From positions 1-33,046 of the forward strand of contig DASQSZ010000267.1 in the NCBI GenBank assembly GCA_035642125.1: 33,046 nt of DNA, read 5' to 3'. Each line of letters starts with the position of its first letter. The first letter of the stretch is position 1. A program made the position numbers and the translations under genes. The notes below the pieces were generated by a model. That model was not told the DNA's origin. It did not search any database and saw only the letters and a list, made by a program, of their open reading frames with translations. Shown one piece after another: positions 7,696 through 15,440 of the stretch. Source of the DNA: CALAED01 sp937891035. Its GTDB lineage: Bacteria > Actinomycetota > Actinomycetes > Streptosporangiales > Streptosporangiaceae.

Positions 7696-7701
7696 AGCTT
7701 A
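7696..7701 (-). promoter_or_regulatory. Candidate -10 element for a leaderless DUF3046 mRNA
   Basis: TAAGCT (TANNNT pattern) ends 7 nt before the GTG at 7688, placing transcription initiation at or beside the start codon. No clear -35 was found at 16-18 bp; GTGACA lies about 20 bp upstream. Confidence 0.4.
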
Positions 7702-7797
7702 CGCACAACTTTTCGGCAGTGTGTCACCGGACATGGATGCGCCGATGATCGCGTGCGACCCTCCCGCCAAGGGTCATTTCCAGCACGTGAGGTCGCC

Positions 7798-8331
7798 GTG
7801 ACACACCGTTCGGACGCCGGGGAGATCACGCTGGGCCGGTTGCTCCGGCTCGGCTTCGTCATCGTGTTCGCCAGCCTGTTGTTCCTGTTCCTCGACACCC
7901 AACACCGGACGGCCGGCTATCAGGCCGTCCACGGCGAGGGGATCTTGGGCTCCATCACCGTGACGAAATGCGACGCGCATCAGCTCGGCACGGTCTGCAC
8001 CGGGGATTTCGTCTCCGCGGACGGCAAGGTCCAGCGACACGACGTACGCGTCAACGGGGTCGAGGCCCTAGCCGCCGGGACGCTGCCCGGCGCCGTCACC
8101 GGACCGGACGCCGACGAAGCGTGGACCGCCGACGGCACCCCATGGCTGACGCCCTCCATCTTCCAGTTCAGCGCGCTGATCCCGCTGGCGGTCGTGCTGG
8201 CCATGCTCTGGACGTTCCTCACCGGCGGGCCCCGAACCTGGCGGGCGCAAAGCCACGCCCTGCGCGCCAAGTACGCTCGCGACCGGGCCGTCGCGCACCA
8301 GCGCCAGGTGCGGATGGGCCGCGTCCACTAA
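7798..8331 (+). CDS. Two-helix membrane protein of unknown function
   Basis: I do not recognise a named family. The 177-residue product has a membrane helix at about 15-32 (LLRLGFVIVFASLLFLFL), an approximately 85-residue loop, and a second helix at about 121-142 (IFQFSALIPLAVVLAMLWTF). A strongly basic tail follows, rich in Arg/His/Gln. Positive-inside logic puts both ends in the cytoplasm and the loop outside. That loop has two cysteines (Cys58 and Cys67) that could form a disulfide and reads as small beta strands around GILGSITVTKCDAHQLGTVC. The GTG at 7798 is preceded by GAGG at 5 nt, which decides the start. It is divergent from DUF3046, and a strong terminator follows, so it is probably monocistronic. 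Coding character is good (G/C-rich third positions). Function unknown. Confidence 0.8.
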   Translation: MTHRSDAGEITLGRLLRLGFVIVFASLLFLFLDTQHRTAGYQAVHGEGILGSITVTKCDAHQLGTVCTGDFVSADGKVQRHDVRVNGVEALAAGTLPGAVTGPDADEAWTADGTPWLTPSIFQFSALIPLAVVLAMLWTFLTGGPRTWRAQSHALRAKYARDRAVAHQRQVRMGRVH

Positions 8332-8373
8332 CCCGAACACCGGCCAAAGAGGCTCTCCGCGAGCCGTGTCGAT

Positions 8374-8409
8374 GAGGCCGGCGCGCCAAGGCGGGGGCGC
8401 GCCGGCCTC
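8374..8409 (+). terminator. Strong stem-loop after the membrane protein gene
   Basis: GAGGCCGGCGCGCC (8374-8387) pairs perfectly over 14 bp with 8396-8409 around an 8-nt loop, followed by GGCTTGTT. It lies about 40 bases past the preceding stop and just before the lhr promoter, so it insulates lhr. Confidence 0.75.
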
Positions 8410-8441
8410 GGCTTGTTCACAGTCGGCCGGGCCGACGCGTT

Positions 8442-8464
8442 TTGTCGGTGCCGCGTTGCAGGAT
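8442..8464 (+). promoter_or_regulatory. RecA-NDp (PafBC-type) promoter directly at lhr
   Basis: TTGTCGGTG (8442-8450), an 8-nt spacer, then CAGGAT (8459-8464). The first block matches the published damage-promoter motif tTGTCRGTG exactly, and the spacer is right. The -10 deviates from TANNNT only in its first base. The lhr GTG is 6 nt further on, so the message is probably leaderless and induced by DNA damage. Confidence 0.65.
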
Positions 8465-8470
8465 GGGATC

Positions 8471-11400
8471 GTGACCGATACCGCCCTTGATCGCTTTTCT
8501 CCCGCCACCCAGATGTGGTTCAGGGGGGCGTTCGCCGCGCCCACCGAGGCGCAGGCCGGCGCGTGGGCGGCGATCGCGAGCGGCGACAACACCCTGGTCG
8601 TCGCGCCCACCGGCTCGGGCAAGACGCTCGCCGCCTTCCTCTGGTCGTTGGACCGGCTGGCCGCGCTGTCGGCCCCGCAGTCGGCCGAGGCGACCGGGGC
8701 GACCGGGGCGACCGCCGCCACGGCGCCGGCGGCCGACCCCAAGGCGCGCTGCCGGGTGCTGTATATCTCGCCGCTCAAGGCGCTGGCGGTCGACATCGAG
8801 CGCAACCTGCGGGCCCCGCTCGCCGGCATCAGGCAGCAGGCCAGGCGTCTCGGCCTGCCCGAGCCCGATCTGCGCGTTGGTGTGCGCTCCGGCGACACTC
8901 CGGCCGACGAGCGGCGCCGGCTCGCCACCAAGCCACCCGACATCCTCATCACCACCCCAGAGTCGCTGTTCCTGCTCTTGACCTCACAGGCCAGAGAGGC
9001 GCTGTGCGGCGTCGAGACCGTGATCGTCGACGAGGTGCACTCGGTGGCCGGCACCAAACGCGGCTCGCATCTGACGCTGTCCCTGGAGCGGCTGGACACG
9101 CTGCTCGACCGCCCGGCGCAGCGCATCGGCCTGTCCGCGACCGTACGGCCGGTGACCGAGGTCGCGGCGTTCCTGGGCGGACGGCGACCGGCGACGGTCG
9201 TCCAGCCACCGTATGAGAAGCGGTTCGAGCTCGACATCGTCGTGCCGGTCGAGGACATGGCCGAAATCGGGGCCTTCGATGATGACTCGGGCCGCACCGA
9301 CGCGCGCCAGCGCTCGATCTGGCCGCACGTCGAGGACAAGGTGCTCGACCTGGTCGAGGCGCACCGTTCCACCATCGTGTTCGCCAACTCGCGGCGGCTG
9401 GCCGAGCGACTGTGCGGGCGGCTCAACGAGCTGGCGTACGAGCGCGCGCACGGCGAGACGCTGCCAGAGGACCACTCGCCGGCCCAGATCATGGCGGAGT
9501 CGGGGGCGGCCAGGGGCGCGCCGGGCGAGGTGGCGCGGGCGCACCACGGCTCGGTCTCCAAACAAGAGCGGGCGGGCATCGAGGACGCGCTCAAGCAGGG
9601 CCGGCTGCCCGCCGTAGTGGCCACATCGAGCCTCGAGCTCGGCATCGACATGGGCGCCGTCGACCTGGTCGTCCAGGTGGAGTCGCCGCCGTCGGTGGCC
9701 AGCGGCCTGCAGCGGGTCGGCCGGGCCGGTCACCAGGTCGGCGCGGTGTCCAAAGGCGTGATCTTCCCCAAGTACCGCGGCGATCTCGTCCAAACGGCTG
9801 TCGTGGCCGAGCGGATGCGGCAGGGCGCCATCGAGGAGCTGCGCTACCCGCGCAATCCGCTCGACGTGCTCGCCCAGCAAATCGTCGCCATGGTGGCGAT
9901 GGACGAATGGACGGTCGACGACCTCGAGCGGCTGGTCCGGCGCGCAGCTCCGTTCGCCACGCTGCCGCGTAGCGCGCTCGAGGCCACGCTCGACATGCTC
10001 GCCGGGCGCTATCCGAGCGACGAGTTCGGCGAGTTGCGGCCGCGCCTGGTCTGGGACCGCGTCACCGGGGCCCTTCGGGGGCGCCCCGGTGCGCAGCGGC
10101 TCGCGGTGACCAGCGGCGGCACCATCCCCGATCGCGGCCTGTTCGGCGTGTTCCTCGTCGGCGCCACGCCGCCGGCCGGAGGGCCGACCTCAGGAGCCTC
10201 CGGCAGGCCGTCGCGCGTCGGTGAGCTGGACGAGGAGATGGTGTACGAGTCGCGCGTCGGCGACGTGTTCGTGCTGGGCGCCAGCTCCTGGCGGATCGAG
10301 GACATCACCGCCGATCGGGTGCTGGTCAGCCCCGCCCCCGGCCAGCCGGGCCGGCTGCCGTTCTGGAAGGGCGACTCCCCGGGTCGACCGGTCGAGCTGG
10401 GCCGTGCTCTCGGCGCGTTCACCCGCGAACTGGCCGGGCTCGATCCGGAGGCGGCCCGCCAGCGGGTGCGGGCGGCCGGGCTCGACGAGTGGGCGGCCGC
10501 CAATCTGGTCGCCTACCTCGCCGAACAGCGCGAGGCCACCGGCTACGTCCCCGACGACCGCACGCTGGTCGTCGAACGGTTCCGCGACGAGCTCGGCGAT
10601 TGGCGGCTGGTCGTGCATTCCCCGTACGGCGCGCTGGTGCACGCGCCGTGGGCGTTGGCGATCGCCGCCCGGCTGCGCGAGCGCTACGGCGTGGACGCGC
10701 AGGCCATGCACGCCGACGACGGCATCGTCATGCGGGTCCCCGACCTGGAGGAGCCGCCGAGTCTCGACATCGCGACGTTCGATCCCGACGAGATCGAGCG
10801 CATCGTGGTCGACGAGCTGGGCGGGTCGGCGCTGTTCGCGGCCCGGTTTCGCGAGTGCGCGGCGCGCTCGCTGCTGCTGCCGAGGCGCCGCCCGGACAAG
10901 CGAATGCCGCTGTGGCAGCAGCGCCAGCGGGCCGGCCACCTGTTGTCAGTGGCGAGCCGGTACGCCTCGTTCCCGATCGTGCTGGAGACGGTGCGGGAGT
11001 GCCTACAGGACGTCTTCGACGTGCCCGGTCTGGTGGGGCTCATGCGCGATCTGGCCGGACGGAAGGTCCGGCTGGCCGAGGTCGAGACCCCGCAGGCCTC
11101 TCCGTACGCCCGCTCGCTGCTGTTCAACTACATCGGCGCGTTCATGTACGAAGGCGACGCCCCGCTGGCCGAGCGCCGTGCCCAGGCCCTGGCCCTCGAC
11201 TCGGCTCTGCTCGCCGAGCTGCTCGGCCAGGCCGATCTGCGTGAGCTGCTCGACCCCGAGGTGGTCGCCGAGGCCGAACGTGAGCTGCAACGCCTGACCG
11301 ATGAGCGACGCGTACGCGATGTGGAGGACACCGCCGACCTGCTCGCGCGGCTGGGCCCGCTGACGACGGGGGAGGCCGTGGCGCGCGGCGCCTCCGCGCG

Positions 11401-13294
11401 CTGGCTGGCCGAGCTGGAGGAGACGCGGCGGGCGCTGCGGGTGCGGGTGGCCGGAGCCGAGCACTGGGCGGCGATCGAGGACGCCGGGCGGTTGCGCGAC
11501 GCACTCGGCGTTCCGTTGCCGGTCGGCGTCCCCGAAGCGTTCCTGGAACCGGTCGACGATCCGCTGGGCGATCTGCTGAGCCGGTACGCGCGCACACACG
11601 GGCCGTTCCGGGCCGGCGAGGTCGCCACCCGGTTCGGTCTGGGCGTCGCCGTGGTGATCGACGGTTTGCGCCGACTTGCGGCCGTCGGCCGCGTCGTCGA
11701 GGGCGAGTTCCTGCCCGTCGCGTTGCTCGACCGGCCCGGCGCCACCGTGGGGTCGCCCGACGCGGCATCGCCGGCGCCGCCCTCCGGGTCGCCACCCGCC
11801 ACAGCCCCGTCCGCCGCAGCCCCGTCCACTGAGACGACGTTCATCACGCCGCCGACCGAGGGCCATGCGCCCGGGGCCGGCGGGGCGCCCGGCACCGAGT
11901 GGTGCGACGCCGGGGTATTGCGGATGCTGCGGCGCCGCTCGCTGGCGCGGCTGCGCGCCGAGGTCGAGCCGTCGTCGCCGGAGGCCCTGGCCAGGTTCCT
12001 GCCCTCCTGGCACGGCATCGGCGCCGGGCGCTTGCGTGGCATCGACGCCCTCGTCCAGGCGATCGAGCAGTTGCAGGGCGCCGCGGTGCCCGCCTCGGCG
12101 CTGGAGTCGCTCGTGCTGCCCGCGCGAGTGCCCGGCTATTCCCCGGCCCTGCTCGACGAGCTGACCTCGGCCGGTGAGGTGATCTGGGCGGGCCAGGGCG
12201 CGTTGCCGGGCGGCGACGGCTGGATGGCTCTGTATCTCGCCGACACCGCGCCGCTGCTGATGCCCGAGCCGGGCGGGCTCACCGTCACGCCATTGCACGC
12301 GGCCGTGCTCGATGCGCTGTCCGGCGGCGGCGCGCTGTTCTTCCGTTCGCTGTCCGACCAGGTCTACCATGCCGGTCACCATGTCACCGATGTCGATCTC
12401 GCCGCGGCCGTGTGGGATCTCGTCTGGACCGGACGGCTGACCAATGACACCCTCGCTCCGTTGCGGGCCGCGCTCGGCTCGGGGCGCGCCACCCACCGCT
12501 CGCGCGCGACGACCCGGCGCGGCCGGCCTGTGCTGCCGTCCCGCACCGGGCCGCCCACCGTGGCGGGTCGCTGGTGGCTGCTGCCCGAACGGGAAGACAA
12601 CCCGACCCGCCGGGCGGGCGCCTTGGCCGAGATCCTGCTCGACCGGTACGGCATCGTCATCCGCGGGGCGGTAGCGGCCGAACGCACCCCCGGCGGGTTC
12701 GCCGCGGTCTATCCGGTGTTGCGCGCCTACGAAGAGAGCGGCCGCTGCCGTCGCGGCTACTTCGTTGAGGGTCTCGGCGCCGCCCAGTTCGCTTTGCCCG
12801 GAGCGGTCGACCGGCTGCGCGCGCTGCGGTTCCCCGCCGGGAACGCCCCGCTCGATCTGTTCGACCGGCCGGCCGCGTCCGGTGGGACGGCCCCACCCCG
12901 CGCCGTGGTGCTGGCCGCCACCGATCCGGCGAATCCCTACGGGGCGGCGCTGCCCTGGCCCGGGCGTCCGGACGAGACGGCCAGCGGGCACAAGCCCGGG
13001 CGCAAGGCGGGTGCGCTCGTCGTGCTGTCGAGCGGCCGCCTGGTGCTCTATGTCGAGCGCGGCGGCAAGACCTTGCTGAGCTTCCCGCCCGGCGACGGGT
13101 CGTCGTGGGCCGACGCGCCGGACGTTCTGCAGTCGGCCGTCGACGCGCTGGCGCTCGCCGTACGAGAGGGCGCCCTCGGCCGCCTCACCGTCGAACGTGC
13201 CGACGGCGCGTCCATCAACGATTCGCCGCTGGCCCAGGCGCTCGAATCCGCCGGCTTCCACCCCACTCCGCGCGGCCTTCGGCTCCGCGCCTGA
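8471..13294 (+). CDS. lhr: Lhr-type ATP-dependent DNA/RNA-DNA helicase
   Basis: Lhr (large helicase-related) proteins are superfamily 2 ATPases that translocate 3' to 5' on single-stranded DNA, unwind RNA:DNA hybrids and act in DNA repair. The 1607-residue product has every core motif: APTGSGKT (Lys51), YISPLKALAVDIERN, TTPESLFLLLTS, DEVH (187-190), GLSATV, VFANSRRLAERL, TSSLELGIDMG and QRVGRAGHQVG (from 414). The winged-helix and Lhr-specific domains follow to about 870, then the long C-terminal domain of full-length Lhr. A Ser/Pro/Ala/Thr-rich linker (about residues 1090-1140) splits the C-terminal half. I chose the GTG at 8471 because the product then starts just before the Q-motif-like FSPATQMWF segment and abuts a promoter. 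No Shine-Dalgarno fits cleanly; GGATGGGA overlaps the promoter. It is long for the family (about 1500), mainly through the linker. Confidence 0.95.
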   Translation: MTDTALDRFSPATQMWFRGAFAAPTEAQAGAWAAIASGDNTLVVAPTGSGKTLAAFLWSLDRLAALSAPQSAEATGATGATAATAPAADPKARCRVLYISPLKALAVDIERNLRAPLAGIRQQARRLGLPEPDLRVGVRSGDTPADERRRLATKPPDILITTPESLFLLLTSQAREALCGVETVIVDEVHSVAGTKRGSHLTLSLERLDTLLDRPAQRIGLSATVRPVTEVAAFLGGRRPATVVQPPYEKRFELDIVVPVEDMAEIGAFDDDSGRTDARQRSIWPHVEDKVLDLVEAHRSTIVFANSRRLAERLCGRLNELAYERAHGETLPEDHSPAQIMAESGAARGAPGEVARAHHGSVSKQERAGIEDALKQGRLPAVVATSSLELGIDMGAVDLVVQVESPPSVASGLQRVGRAGHQVGAVSKGVIFPKYRGDLVQTAVVAERMRQGAIEELRYPRNPLDVLAQQIVAMVAMDEWTVDDLERLVRRAAPFATLPRSALEATLDMLAGRYPSDEFGELRPRLVWDRVTGALRGRPGAQRLAVTSGGTIPDRGLFGVFLVGATPPAGGPTSGASGRPSRVGELDEEMVYESRVGDVFVLGASSWRIEDITADRVLVSPAPGQPGRLPFWKGDSPGRPVELGRALGAFTRELAGLDPEAARQRVRAAGLDEWAAANLVAYLAEQREATGYVPDDRTLVVERFRDELGDWRLVVHSPYGALVHAPWALAIAARLRERYGVDAQAMHADDGIVMRVPDLEEPPSLDIATFDPDEIERIVVDELGGSALFAARFRECAARSLLLPRRRPDKRMPLWQQRQRAGHLLSVASRYASFPIVLETVRECLQDVFDVPGLVGLMRDLAGRKVRLAEVETPQASPYARSLLFNYIGAFMYEGDAPLAERRAQALALDSALLAELLGQADLRELLDPEVVAEAERELQRLTDERRVRDVEDTADLLARLGPLTTGEAVARGASARWLAELEETRRALRVRVAGAEHWAAIEDAGRLRDALGVPLPVGVPEAFLEPVDDPLGDLLSRYARTHGPFRAGEVATRFGLGVAVVIDGLRRLAAVGRVVEGEFLPVALLDRPGATVGSPDAASPAPPSGSPPATAPSAAAPSTETTFITPPTEGHAPGAGGAPGTEWCDAGVLRMLRRRSLARLRAEVEPSSPEALARFLPSWHGIGAGRLRGIDALVQAIEQLQGAAVPASALESLVLPARVPGYSPALLDELTSAGEVIWAGQGALPGGDGWMALYLADTAPLLMPEPGGLTVTPLHAAVLDALSGGGALFFRSLSDQVYHAGHHVTDVDLAAAVWDLVWTGRLTNDTLAPLRAALGSGRATHRSRATTRRGRPVLPSRTGPPTVAGRWWLLPEREDNPTRRAGALAEILLDRYGIVIRGAVAAERTPGGFAAVYPVLRAYEESGRCRRGYFVEGLGAAQFALPGAVDRLRALRFPAGNAPLDLFDRPAASGGTAPPRAVVLAATDPANPYGAALPWPGRPDETASGHKPGRKAGALVVLSSGRLVLYVERGGKTLLSFPPGDGSSWADAPDVLQSAVDALALAVREGALGRLTVERADGASINDSPLAQALESAGFHPTPRGLRLRA

Positions 13295-13354
13295 CGGCAT
13301 AGATGGCAGCAGGCCAGATGGCTCCCGGCAATTTCCGAGCAATCCACGGCAGTC

Positions 13355-13369
13355 CGCCGGCATCCGGCG
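13355..13369 (+). terminator. Hairpin downstream of lhr
   Basis: CGCCGG-CAT-CCGGCG is a perfect 6-bp stem about 60 nt past the lhr stop. With only 3 nt in the loop and no T-run, it is a modest candidate terminator. Confidence 0.35.
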
Positions 13370-13482
13370 CGGCGAGACGGCGGAGGTGCGGCGCGACCTG
13401 CGGCAGGTCATATAGCGGCGCCCGCACGGAATAGCGCCAGAGTTACCGACCGCGTCTTTGTGTCACATGACGCTGTTAAAGC

Positions 13483-13496
13483 GACCAGTGCTGGTC
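13483..13496. promoter_or_regulatory. Perfect palindrome GACCAG-TG-CTGGTC
   Basis: These 6-bp arms with a 2-nt centre look like an operator for a dimeric regulator. The palindrome is preceded by GTCACATGAC (GTCA/TGAC arms) at about 13472-13481 and followed by an AT-rich TATTCATCCTATTGG stretch. It lies 124 bp upstream of the candidate small ORF. The regulator is unknown. Confidence 0.35.
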
Positions 13497-13620
13497 AATA
13501 TTCATCCTATTGGCGGAGTCCAGATCATTCTCGCGGCCGATGATGTCTAAAGCGGCAGCTGGGACATTGGGGGCCAACGGGGTCAAGGCGGTAGTGGAGC
13601 CGTCTGGCAAGGGGGATAAC

Positions 13621-13755
13621 GTGACGCAGACCGCACGATGGAAGGTGGCCCAGCGCCACAAGCGGCTGGTGATCAGCCGCACGCTACGAGACCGGGCGCA
13701 GCGCGATCCGCGTCGGCACCCGGCCACCACAACGCCGGCCGCGCCTCGGCGTTAA
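13621..13755 (+). CDS. Possible 44-residue basic small protein
   Basis: The GTG at 13621 is preceded by GGGGG at 5 nt, a good Shine-Dalgarno. The frame runs 44 codons to a TAA at 13753-13755 with G/C-rich third positions. The product is very basic, starting VTQTARWKVAQRHKRLVISR and ending in a Thr/Pro/Ala/Arg tail. I recognise no family. It could be a real small protein, the 5' remnant of a decayed gene, or chance coding potential in GC-rich DNA. A palindrome lies upstream. Its main support is the ribosome-binding site plus third-position bias. Confidence 0.3.
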   Translation: MTQTARWKVAQRHKRLVISRTLRDRAQRDPRRHPATTTPAAPRR

Positions 13756-13896
13756 CGTACAGGCCAGACCGCATACCACGCACGACTGGTGGATCCGGCG
13801 GCCATCGGAGGGCGATACCCGCCCCATGGGTGGCCGCCGTGTCCGGATGTCTTCGCCCTCGCTCCCTATGCGAGCCGATGACCACCGCGCGTACGC

Positions 13897-13949
13897 ACGC
13901 AACGACACGCAACGACACGCAACGACACGCAACGACACGCAACGACACG
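13897..13949. repeat. Tandem repeat, 10-bp unit, five copies
   Basis: The unit ACGCAACGAC is repeated five times without mismatch (starts at 13897, 13907, 13917, 13927, 13937) and trails into ACGG. The array is about 20 bp downstream of the ROK regulator stop, outside any gene. There are no spacers, so it is a minisatellite-like (VNTR) array, not CRISPR. The unit is not a multiple of three, consistent with a non-coding location. Confidence 0.9.
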
Positions 13950-13968
13950 GCATAGCCATCGCGCGACG

Positions 13969-15162
13969 TCAGAAGACGGTGGAAGAGAAGATCTCTTCGC
14001 GGGCCTGTTCCAGGGCGGCGTGGAGAGCGCCGCGCAGGACCGGGTTGCCGTTGATCTCGGTGACGGTGACGCGCGGCCGGGTCGGACAGATGCGGCCTAC
14101 CGCCTCCTCGACGCGGCGGGCCAGCGCGCCGCCGCCGGCCTTGCCGAGCTCTCCGGAGATGACCACGAGCCCCGGATCCAACACGATGTTCACCGAGGTC
14201 ACTCCGTAGGAAATGCGGGTGGCCAGCTCGTCGAGGAAGCCACCGCCGCGTGCCTCGTCCGCCGCGGCCACCCGTACGCACTCACCAGCGGTCGGCTCCC
14301 GCAGCCCGTGGCGGCCGGCCAGCTCGCGGACGGCGTCGGCGCCGATCAGTGAGCCGAGCCCGCCGCCCAGCGTGGGCCGTCCCCAGGTCACCGACTCGGT
14401 CACGCCTTCGGGCAGCGGCACGCCGGGAACCGGCAGGTAACCGATCTCGCCGGCACCGCCCGAGGTCCCCCGGTGCAGCCGGCCGTCCAGCATGACGGCG
14501 AGGCCGATGCCGCGATCTATCCACATCAGCGCGAAGTCCTTGGCGCCCCTGGCCACTCCGTACGCCCGTTCGGCGACCGCGACGAGGTTCACGTCGTTTT
14601 CGATGGTGACCGGCCGGCGCAGGTCGCGCCGCAGCGCGGCGAGCACGCCGTCGTGCCAGGTCGGCAGGTCGAAGACGAACTCGACGTCGCCGGTCTCCGG
14701 GTTGACGACGCCAGGAGTGCCGATAACGAGGGCGTGCAGCTGGGACATGTCCACGTTGGCCGAGCGGCAGGCCTTGACGACCGCCGTATGCACCGCCCGC
14801 ACCGGATCGCCGGAACCGTTCGGGTCGACCGTTATTTCTGCGGCGAGTCGTCCGGTTATGTCCACGATGCCGGCGCTGACCCCGGAAGGACCCACCTCGA
14901 GGCCCGCGACGTAGGCGCTCGACGGAACCACCCAATACAGTGCGGCGTTGGGTCCGCGCCCACCCGCCCGCTCGCCCACGACCTCGACCAGTCCACGCTC
15001 TTCAAGGCGGGCCAGCAGCTGGGAGGCCGTTACCTTCGACAGGCCGGTGCGGGTGCCCAGCTGGGCACGGGTCAGCGGACCGTGACTCAGGAGCAGTTCG
15101 AGCGCCGCTCGGTCATTGAGCTCGCGCAGCAGGCGGGGTGTGCCCGGGCGCTGGGCAGCCAT
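13969..15162 (-). CDS. ROK family transcriptional regulator
   Basis: This 397-residue protein joins an N-terminal winged helix-turn-helix to a sugar-kinase-like ROK domain. The DNA-binding part is about residues 12-75 (LLSHGPLTRAQLGTRTGLSKVTASQLLARLEERGLV). In the ROK domain the signature region around DRGIGLAVMLDGRLHRGTSGGAGEIGY and the ENDVN segment are clear. The zinc-binding CxCGxxGC motif, present in many ROK proteins, is absent; the equivalent stretch after GEIGY is PVPGVPLPEG. The ATG at 15162 has AAAGGA at 5 nt. It is divergent from a sugar ABC operon and so probably controls it and itself, in response to an imported sugar or its phosphate. A palindrome in the shared gap is the likely operator. 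The ligand cannot be read from sequence. Confidence 0.92.
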   Translation of the reverse strand: MAAQRPGTPRLLRELNDRAALELLLSHGPLTRAQLGTRTGLSKVTASQLLARLEERGLVEVVGERAGGRGPNAALYWVVPSSAYVAGLEVGPSGVSAGIVDITGRLAAEITVDPNGSGDPVRAVHTAVVKACRSANVDMSQLHALVIGTPGVVNPETGDVEFVFDLPTWHDGVLAALRRDLRRPVTIENDVNLVAVAERAYGVARGAKDFALMWIDRGIGLAVMLDGRLHRGTSGGAGEIGYLPVPGVPLPEGVTESVTWGRPTLGGGLGSLIGADAVRELAGRHGLREPTAGECVRVAAADEARGGGFLDELATRISYGVTSVNIVLDPGLVVISGELGKAGGGALARRVEEAVGRICPTRPRVTVTEINGNPVLRGALHAALEQAREEIFSSTVF

Positions 15163-15201
15163 GTCGGTCCTTTCGTCTCAATCCGCTAACGTAGCCTATT
15201 T

Positions 15202-15221
15202 ATTAAGAAAGTTTCTTGTTA
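15202..15221. promoter_or_regulatory. Probable ROK operator in the divergent gap
   Basis: ATTAAGAAA-G-TTTCTTGTTA is an imperfect palindrome centred at 15211 with perfect AAGAAA/TTTCTT arms, in an AT-rich patch of a GC-rich genome. It lies 40 bp upstream of the ROK start. AT-rich GAAA/TTTC palindromes are typical ROK operators. On the minus strand TAGGCT, a possible -10 for the ROK gene, lies just downstream. Binding is inferred. Confidence 0.55.
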
Positions 15222-15440
15222 GTTTACCCCCATGCATCGAGCCCGGTGCACAAACCGGAGCGCAGGCACGGGGCCCGTGGGCGGGCCGGTGGCCGATGCG
15301 CCACCCGTTCCGGACGCATACGGGCAGGTGCGTTCAGCAGGTCGGGACACGGCTTGAACCCTCTGGGCCGGGTCCCCCGATCCGGATCGGCCCACGGGGA
15401 AGCAACTCACGCGAGGCGACGCCGGGAAGGGAGTTCCACG

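Larger units (their letters stand above)
13295..13968. other. 674-bp non-coding stretch between lhr and the ROK regulator
   Basis: It marks the left edge of the sugar module. It holds a short hairpin after lhr, a 14-bp palindrome, a possible 44-codon ORF, and a 10-bp tandem repeat array just beyond the ROK stop. Nothing else convincing was seen. The mixed composition and lack of long conserved frames suggest a junction or gene remnant region. Confidence 0.5.

Noticed and set aside
11003..13411. Long minus-strand open frame opposite the Lhr C-terminal half
   Set aside because: It is Arg/Gly/Gln/Pro-rich with no recognisable domain; the plus strand carries the conserved Lhr protein.
13897..13949. 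CRISPR array
   Set aside because: Repeats are 10 bp and directly adjacent, with no spacers and no cas genes nearby.
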